Below, piece by piece: positions 57,945-64,000 of a DNA stretch of 64,000 nt (positions are counted from its first letter, which is position 1; every line of letters begins with the position of its first letter). The notes below the pieces were generated by a model that worked only from the letters and a program-made list of their open reading frames with translations, ran no database searches and was not told the DNA's origin. Source of the DNA: Setophaga petechia (Eukaryota; Chordata; Aves; Passeriformes; Parulidae); the NCBI GenBank assembly GCA_024362935.1, contig JANCRA010000177.1, positions 496,001 through 560,000 on the forward strand, given 5' to 3'. The position numbers were made by a program, and so were the translations under genes.

Positions 57945-58130
57945 CCAGATACCTTCTTAGCAGGACCACTCTCCTTATTGTCAAGGCCAAGACACACACA
58001 GTAAGCACTGCAGTGGGGGAATACAAGCTTCAGCACTCCTGTTAAAGCTAAAAGAATTCACAAGACTAAGAACTGTTTGTTACACTTAACACCTCTCCTT
58101 CCAATTCTGGGAATCAAACACAAGCATTTC
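57945..58130. repeat. Segment repeated at 40316-40520, right flank of kinase locus
   Basis: This is the direct repeat partner of the left flank, containing 'gtaagcactgcagtggggga' against 'taatcactgcactgggggaa'. It suggests the kinase locus is one unit of a tandem array. Confidence 0.6.
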
Positions 58131-58149
58131 ATCGACACACCCACGGCCT

Positions 58150-59240
58150 CTTTGGGACCAGTCCCGGTGCTGGGTGGCCGGCACACTCGCAGGGGCGTGA
58201 CACAGGCACGGGACGTGTGGCCCAGAGCACCAATGCTGCTCTGTCCCCTGGGCAGCGCTGGCAGCAGCAGCAGCTGTGGCAGAGTCCCTGCCAAAGGAGA
58301 TTTGCCATCGCCAAGGCCTGCCAATGCTGCTGCCTGTCTCCTGACACAGAGACCTGTGGGCCCCAGAGGACATCTCTGCCAGGGGACAGCCAAAGCCAAT
58401 GTGCCTTGGTGTCTATGCCATCTTTTCTGCTGCTGGCTCTTGGCAGGAGCACCAGGAGCAATTGCTGGCCACACTGGGTATCCATCAGAAGGCAGAAGCT
58501 GTTGTCCCTTCCTGGAATGAGCTTTGCTCGGAAGTGATTATCTGCAGTGCAAAGCCACCATCCACTATTGACTTTCACAGGACAATGACATTCTTACAGA
58601 GATACTGTCAAGTTGCCTCGTGTGCTTCTGGCTGTTTCTTTTGCTCTCTGGATAAAAACATCAGCCCGGCGTCTGATGGCCGATGCTGCGGGTACTGCCC
58701 GTCTGGCTGTGGCCAGCAGCTGGTGGCCAAACACAAGCGGGTGCCTTCTGAGCAAGGGAATGGACTGGCACCAGCAGCCATTTTCCCTGGTGAACCTGGC
58801 AGGAACGTGGGCAAGTGCAGAAGATTGGCATGACTCTGGCATCAGAGAACGTGTGCTGTGTCTCTGATGCTGCTGCCAGCATTGTGAAGGAAGAGCCAAG
58901 ACAAGCGCTGCAAGCAGACACATCCTGCCACTTTCTGCTCTTCCATGGACACGCAACACACTTGTTCCCCTCAGCTCCAGAAGACTTGATGCAGGAACAG
59001 AAACATTCCTGCAGCAAGGACCAAAGGCCAAGGGCCCTATGGCCACTTTCCCTTCCACACCGCACGCTTGGGCAACTTCCTGAGACCAAGCAGCCTTTTC
59101 CCCCTCTTCCCCATTGGCCTGAAGACACTGTGCACCAAGAGAAAGCTCCTGGACACCTGGCTATGCAACAACAGCAACTTAATGTTTTTCTAGTGGGTGA
59201 AGGGAAAGGAAGTGCTGGCAGAGGAGAGCTGTTCCCCGCA
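58150..59240. other. 3' flank and spacer of MROH copy D
   Basis: The segment 58150-58505 is the inverted paralogue of 9520-9860. The part at 59010-59130 resembles the 3' flank of copies A-C ('ccacttt'/'ccatttcccctgcagcactgc' blocks). No gene is supported. Confidence 0.55.
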
Positions 59241-59305
59241 GGCTCAGGTGACCCCAGCAGATGCAGCCTCCCGCATCAGTTCTCCGCAGCGGTGCAGCAG
59301 GACAC

Positions 59306-60703
59306 TCAGCCACGGCCACACAGGAAAGGCCGTGACTTCCAGAGGCGGCGCAGTCGGTCTCGCATTTGCTGCAGTCGGGAGGAGGGAACGCTCTGTACAG
59401 CTAAAAGAATGTGCAGAGCTTGAAGTGCCAGGCATGAGATGGCTGGGCTGCTGCCATCCGTCATGTCCTGAAGGGCTGCAGAGAGAGAAACAGAGGCACA
59501 GTCAGAGGCTGCATCTGGGGGGAGCTGGGGAGAGCCTCCAGCCTCGCCCATGCCCCGCAGCTCCTGCCACAGCCTGCAGCAAGCAGGAGACAAGAAGGAC
59601 GAGCTGGCAGCCGCCGGCCACCAATGTCCCGCAGGCCCCTGCAAGGTGTCTGTGCTGTGGCCACGCTGCCCTTAGGGCACGCAGGGAGCGGAGCCGTCGG
59701 CGGGCGGGCCAGGGAACGCAGCTGGCAGCGGCAGCCCCCGCCGAGAGCCCGCGGGCCTCACTCACCCCTGCAGATGATGCGGAACTCCGGCTGCTGCCCT
59801 GTCAGGTAGCGCCCGGCCATGCCTGGGGAACACAGAGCGTGTCCTGCCTTCAGAGGCACAGCTGCCGCACACGGCCGCTGCCAGCCCTGAGGCCACACGC
59901 CCTGCTGGCCCGGCAGGGCTCAGCCCGGGGCCCTGGCGCACGCTGCCGCCCGAGGGCACGGCTGCCAGAGGGCGGCAGCAGCGATGCCCAGGCCAGCGGG
60001 GGCTGCGCATGGCCGCGCCCGGCTGCTGCTGCCGGGACAGCAGGCGGGGCCGGGGCCGAGCTGCGCCGGGGCGGGGCGGGGCGGGCCGGGGCGGGGAGGG
60101 AGCCGGGCTCGGGGCTCACCCATGAACCTGACGGCCGCCTCTCGCAGGGGCTCCTGTGCGCTCTGCAGGTACGGCAGGGCCAGGCGCAGGTGCTCGGCCG
60201 CTCGGCTCCTGTCCTCTGCCAGCTGCAGAGAGCGGCAGGGCACGGAGGCAAAGGGTTGATGCGGGCCCTGCCCCTGGGCCGGGCCCTGCCCACAGAGCCC
60301 TGGGGCCCGGCCAGCAGCCGCAGGCGCCGGGCTCGGGACGGGGCGGAGGGCCCGGCGAGGCGCGGTGCCGCCCCGCAGCAGAGCCCAGCTGGCTCGGGGC
60401 TCCGTCGGCACCGCACCTGGGGCCAGAGGAGCCTGGAGAAGAGCCCGCACGGCCCAGGCAAGGCAGCGGCGTGTGGGGCTCAGGCTGGTGCCCCTGCCTG
60501 CGGCACTGTGCAGGGGCCACAGCTGACTCCCGCACAGACTGGGCGCCGTGGGGCAGGCGGCTTCTCCAGGCATGGGGCTGGGGACTGCAGCCTGTCCTTA
60601 CCAAGCACTCGGCAAATCTCCACATCTGATGCGTCTTCAGCAGCTGCTTGAGATCCTTCCTCTTCAGGAACCTTACCGCAGCAAGCAGCGTTTCCCGAGA
60701 GGC
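59306..60703 (-). pseudogene. MROH-like copy D, exons 7-10, 5'-truncated
   Basis: Exons on the minus strand are 60703-60602, 60222-60120, 59822-59766 and 59475-59306, matching exons 7-10 of copy B in size except the last, which is 30 bases shorter. Splice sites are intact and the 144-codon frame is open to the stop, so decay is not visible within it. Homology to the MROH intron 6 ends at about 60838, where MYBPC2-like sequence begins in the opposite orientation, so exons 1-6 are missing. Exon 10 (LQDMTDGSSPAISCL) is a third version of the variable last exon. It may be a partial gene at a breakpoint. Confidence 0.75.
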
Positions 60704-60889
60704 CTGCAGAGCAGCAGAGACCCGGAGATGGCACCGCAGCCCAGGGCACAGGACGCGCATCTCTGTGCCAAGGCCAGGAGGAGGCTGGAGCCCGTCAGGT
60801 GCCAGGGCATGGGGAGACAGCTGAGCCCCCTCCCATGGGGACACCTGGGGACACCTGAGGGGACACCTGGTCTCACCTGTCCCCCCCAG

Positions 60890-61029
60890 AGCGCCCCAAG
60901 ATCCGCCTGGACTGCTCGGGCAAGGACTCGGAGAACACCTTGGTGGTGGTGGCGGGAAACAAACTGAGGCTGGACGTGCCCATCTCGGGAGAGCGCCTGC
61001 CCACCGTCACCTGGAGCAAGGACAGGCAG
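60890..61029 (+). CDS. MYBPC2: MYBPC2-like exon, start of Ig domain C5
   Basis: The acceptor cccccccag is followed by 140 coding bases beginning in phase 1 and a gtgagc donor. The translation ([20 protein letters not shown], then [13 protein letters not shown] and PTVTWSKD) matches the C5 Ig domain of myosin-binding protein C, closest in memory to the fast-muscle form. The protein binds myosin and titin in the sarcomere A-band. Upstream exons are not in the window because copy D sequence abuts the intron. Confidence 0.8.
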
Positions 61030-61114
61030 GTGAGCTCACCTGGGACACACCTGTGTGTTACCTGTGTCACCTGTGTCACCCCCGTGTACCTGTGTGTCAC
61101 CTGTGTGTGTCACT

Positions 61115-61491
61115 GTGCCCATCTCGGGAGAGCCCCTGCCCACCGTCACCTGGAGCAAGGATGGGCAGGTGAGCTCACCTGGGACACCTGAGTGTCACAC
61201 CTGTGTCATTGGAGTGACCTGTGTGTCACACCTGTGTGTCACCTGTGTCACCCCCATGTACCTGTGTGTCACTGTCACACCTGTGTCACTATGCCCATCT
61301 CGGGAGAACCCTGCCCACCATCACCTGGAGCAAGGACGGACAGGTGAGCTCACCTGGGACACACCTGTGTCATTGGGGTTTCCTGTGTGTCACACCTGTG
61401 TCACCTGTGTCAGCCCCATGTATCTGTGTGTCACCTGTGTCCATCTCGGGGGAGCCCCTGCCCACCGTCACCTGGACAAAGGACGGGCAGG
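61115..61491 (+). repeat. Three tandem partial copies of the MYBPC2 C5 exon end
   Basis: The last ~54 bases of the exon plus its gtgagctcacctggg donor recur at 61115-61168, 61289-61343 and 61438-61491. They are embedded in 'cacctgtgtcacc' repeats, carry small substitutions, and have no acceptor. Confidence 0.85.
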
Positions 61492-61585
61492 TGAGCTCAC
61501 CTGGGACACCTGAGTGTCACCTGTGTCACTGTCACACCTGTCCCACACCTGTGTCTTACCTGTCTCACCTGTCTCTCACCTGTAG

Positions 61586-62110
61586 GAGTTTTCGGCCAAG
61601 GAGGGGCGTGTCCACCTGGAGGACCGGCACGAGCTGAGCAGCTCCTGTCCCTCACCTGTCCCACACCATTCCATGTGTGCCCTCACCTGTCTCACCTGTC
61701 TCACACCTGTCTCACCTGTCTCCCCTGTAGGAGTTTTCACCCAAAGAGGGGCGTGTCCACCTGGAGGACCGTCACGAGCTGAGCAGTTCCTGTCTCACAC
61801 CTGTCCCACACCTGTCCATCTCACCTGTAGGAGTTTTCGGCCTAGGAGGGGCGCGTGCACCTGGAGGACCAGCATGAGCTGAGCAGCTCCTGTCCCACAC
61901 CTGTCTCACACTTGTCCTACACCTGTCTCACACCATTCCATGTGTGTCCTCACCTGTCTCACCTGTCTCACCTGTAGGAGTTCTCGGCCAAGGAGGGCCG
62001 TGTCCATCTCGAGCAGTTTCGTCATCGAGAGCGCCGAGCGCGCCGACGAGGGGCGCTACGAGATCCGCGTCACCAACCCGGCCGGGGAGGACACGGCTGC
62101 CATCAACATC
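61586..62110 (+). pseudogene. MYBPC2-like second C5 exon with three partial upstream copies
   Basis: 'cacctgtag' followed by the EFSAKEGRVHLEDRHEL coding stretch starts at about 61586, 61730, 61830 and 61977. The first three copies break off after about 60-70 bases. The fourth continues to AERADEGRYEIRVTNPAGED and a donor at about 62117, but lacks the bases for EDRHEL and is thereby out of frame. One earlier copy has a TAG in place of the lysine codon (near 61849). Confidence 0.75.
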
Positions 62111-62209
62111 TGTGTCGTGGTACGGGATACACCTGGGCACACCTGGGCACACCTGGGGTACACCTGAGATCACCTGGGGATACACCTGGGACAATGGGGA
62201 CAATGGGGA

Positions 62210-62480
62210 GGGGGACACGGCTGCCATGAACATCCGCGTCGTGGGTATGGGGCACACCTGGGGACACACCTGGGGATACCTGGGCACACCTGAGATACAC
62301 CTGGACACACCTGGGGACACCTGGGCACACCTGAGATACACCTGAGATACACCTGAGATCACCTGGGGACACCTGGGGGCAATGGGAATACACCTAGGGA
62401 CACACCTGGGGACACATCTGGGGACACACCTGTGGGGATGGGGGGACACGGCCACCATCAACATCCGCGTCGTGGGTACG
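62210..62480 (+). repeat. Two partial copies of the MYBPC2 C5 exon end
   Basis: Sequence encoding GDTAAMNIRVV or GDTATINIRVV with the following donor recurs at 62213-62250 and 62446-62480. The copies are separated by 'acacctggggacacacctgg' minisatellite units. Confidence 0.8.
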
Positions 62481-62690
62481 GCACACCTGGGGACACACCT
62501 GGGGACACACCTGGGCACATCTGGGCACACCTGTGAACACCTGAGGATACAACTGGGAGCACACCAGGGCACACCTGGAAACACCTGGGGATACACCTGG
62601 GCACACTTGGAAACACATCTGGACACACCTGGGGGCACACCTGGGAACACCTGGGCACACCTGGTGCCACAGGTAACCTCACCTGTTTCC
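62250..62690. repeat. CACCTGGG-type minisatellite in MYBPC2 intron
   Basis: Irregular units 'gggcacacctgggaacacct' fill the intron. Similar units flank the other exons (62800-63030) and the CACCTGT-type tracts (61035-61980, 63080-63340). They open long antisense frames rich in Cys, Pro and Val, which are artefacts. Confidence 0.85.
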
Positions 62691-62695
62691 CGCAG

Positions 62696-62800
62696 ATGTG
62701 CCCGACCTGCCCGAGGCCGTTCGCGTCACCCAGGTGGGCGAGGACTGGGCCGTGCTGGTCTGGGAACCACCCAAGTTCAATGGGGGGCAGCCGGTCACAG
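62696..62800 (+). CDS. MYBPC2: MYBPC2-like exon, start of fibronectin type III domain C6
   Basis: The acceptor cccgcag is followed by 105 coding bases starting in phase 1 and a gtgaga donor. The translation DVPDLPEAVRV, then VGEDWAVLVWEPPKF and GGQPVTG, is the N-terminal half of the FN3 domain that follows C5 in myosin-binding protein C. Confidence 0.85.
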
Positions 62801-63163
62801 GTGAGAGACACACCTGGGGGCACACCTCGGGGGCACACCTGAGAGACACACCTGGGGGCACACCTGGGGGGAACACCTGAGAGACACACCTGAGAGACAC
62901 ACCTGGGGGCACACCTGGGGGGAACACCATAGAGACACACCTGAGAGACACACCTGGGGGGCACACCTGGGAGACACACCTGGGGGCACACCTGGGGGGA
63001 ACACCATAGAGACACACCTGAGAGGCACCTGGGTGTCCCTTCCTCATCCTCACACCTGTGTGGGCTCTGTCTGTGTGTCCTGTCACACCTGTCCTCACCT
63101 GTTCTCACGTTCCTCACCTGTCCCATTATCCCCATCTGTCCTCACCTGTCTCACCTGTCCCAG

Positions 63164-63330
63164 GTTACCTGGTGGAGAGGAAGAAGAAGGGCTCGCACTG
63201 GTGGATGAAGGGGGATTTAGGGCTCCTGTGTCTCACCTGTGTCTCACCTGTCCCTTACCTGTCTCACCTGTCCCAGGTTACCTGGCGGAGAGGAAGAAGA
63301 AGGGCTCCCATTGATGAATGTCTCACCTGT
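63164..63330 (+). repeat. Two partial upstream copies of the next MYBPC2 exon
   Basis: 'tgtcccag' plus the YLVERKKKGSH coding stretch occurs at 63164 and 63276 before the full exon at 63344. The second copy reads into TGA directly after GSH. Confidence 0.85.
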
Positions 63331-63343
63331 CTCACCTGGTCAG

Positions 63344-63530
63344 GTTACCTGGTGGAGAGGAAGAAGAAGGGCTCTCACCGCTGGATGAAGCTCAATTCCG
63401 AGGCGCTGCCCGCGCTCACCTTCGAGTCCCCGCGCAGATCGAGGGGGTGCTCTACGAGATGAGGGTCTGCGCCGCCAGCGCCATCGGGGTCTCGGCCCCC
63501 AGCCTCAACACCCCCCCTTCATGCCCATCG
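63344..63530 (+). pseudogene. MYBPC2: MYBPC2-like exon, end of FN3 domain C6, two one-base indels
   Basis: The exon encodes YLVERKKKGSHRWMKLNSE and, in a shifted frame, IEGVLYEMRV and AIGVS, which end the C6 domain in family members. The frame changes near 63430-63440 (cgcgcagatc), and a C-run at about 63511-63517 is one base short of the expected codons. The cause may be sequencing error in GC-rich DNA or true decay. A donor (gtgggt) follows. Confidence 0.7.
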
Positions 63531-63539
63531 GTGGGTGGG

Positions 63540-64000
63540 GGTCCCGGGGGGGCTTTGGGTGAAATTTGGGGGGATTTGGGCAAAATTTGGGGTGTTTTAG
63601 GGGGTCCTGGAGGGGTTTTGAGGAGGATTTGGGCTCCAGAATTGGGTCTTGGGGTGTCTCAAGGAGATTTGGGGGGGATTTGGGGGATCCCAGAGGGGTC
63701 TGGGGGTGTCTCAAGGGGATTTGGAGGATCCTGAAGGGGATTTGGGGGTCCTAGATTGGGTCTGGGGGTGTCTCAAGGGGATTTGGGGAGTCCTGGAGGG
63801 GATTTGAGGAGGATTTTGGGGGTCCTGGATTGGGTCTGGGGGCTCCCAGGGGGATTTCGGGGGATCCTGGAGGGAATTTTGGGTGATTTTGGAGCTGATT
63901 TTGGGCTGATTTTGGGCTGATTCTGGGCTGATTCTGGGTTGATTTTGGGTTGATTTTTGGTGTAATTTTGGGATGATTCTGGGGAATTTGGAGGTGATTT
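63540..64000. repeat. GGGGATTT-type minisatellite to the window end
   Basis: Units such as 'gggggatttgggg' and 'ggggtcctggaggggatttg' repeat irregularly, passing into 'gattttgggctgattttggg' units near the end. This is an intron of the MYBPC2-like gene. Confidence 0.85.

Noticed and set aside
59197..60651. 484-aa plus-strand frame
   Set aside because: It runs antisense over the four exons and introns of MROH copy D; GC-rich composition removes stops.
62250..63030. Regular repeats resembling a CRISPR array
   Set aside because: Units are short, irregular and contiguous without unique spacers, and the genome is eukaryotic.
61055..63135. Cys/Val/Pro-rich frames on both strands, at first sight like keratin-associated or cysteine-rich proteins
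   Set aside because: They translate the CACCTG-type minisatellites around the MYBPC2 exons.
1..64000. tRNA, rRNA or other structured RNA genes
   Set aside because: No A/B-box cloverleaf or rRNA-like sequence noticed by eye; the only tRNA-related match is the 18-base retroviral primer site.

Overview
The window looks like avian, most likely passerine, genomic DNA. The signs are CR1 LINE fragments, several avian ERV/LTR families (a gammaretrovirus-like element, an ERVK/alpharetrovirus-like provirus with a tRNA-Trp primer site, and an ERVL element), intron-split genes with GT/AG junctions, and two gene families expanded in songbirds: small maestro HEAT-like (MROH) genes and PAK3-like kinases. 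GC-rich minisatellites and a MYBPC2-like gene fit a gene-dense dot microchromosome. That placement is inference.

Layout. 1-6.3 kb: a decayed gammaretrovirus-like ERV, its pieces out of canonical order and interrupted by GC-rich minisatellites. 6.5-16.1 kb: an LTR fragment, then one tandem unit with an intact ten-exon MROH-like gene on + (copy A, 10489-13921, 420 aa). The unit is bracketed by a 404-bp direct repeat. 16.1-17.8 kb: an unexplained stretch with a CpG island. 17965-24720: a young provirus with apparently identical 345-bp LTRs and a 6-bp target duplication, inserted in the 3' flank of a second, inverted MROH unit. Its interior is a mosaic. 25.1-29.3 kb: an intact MROH-like gene on - (copy B, 423 aa) with a probable solo LTR in its last intron. 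31.7-33.4 kb: MROH pseudogene copy C on -, cut by an LTR and by an ERVL element (33.57-38.44 kb). 38.4-41.1 kb: AT-rich DNA and LTR-like sequence. 42.5-56.1 kb: a minus-strand PAK-like kinase locus preceded in frame by coiled-coil and membrane-segment exons. 59.3-60.7 kb: truncated MROH copy D on -. 60.9-63.5 kb: MYBPC2-like exons on + whose partial copies are tandemly repeated inside intron minisatellites. 63.5-64 kb: a GGGGATTT-type minisatellite.

Biology. The host genes are not an operon. They are members of lineage-expanded families in a repeat-rich region. MROH exons 1-9 of copies A and B are nearly identical while exon 10 is very different. The kinase keeps its G-loop, lysine, alphaC Glu and DFG but has HRN instead of HRD, so it may be a pseudokinase. 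Exon phases allow it to be fused to a coiled-coil module. Most long ORFs elsewhere are artefacts of GC-rich or tandemly repeated DNA.
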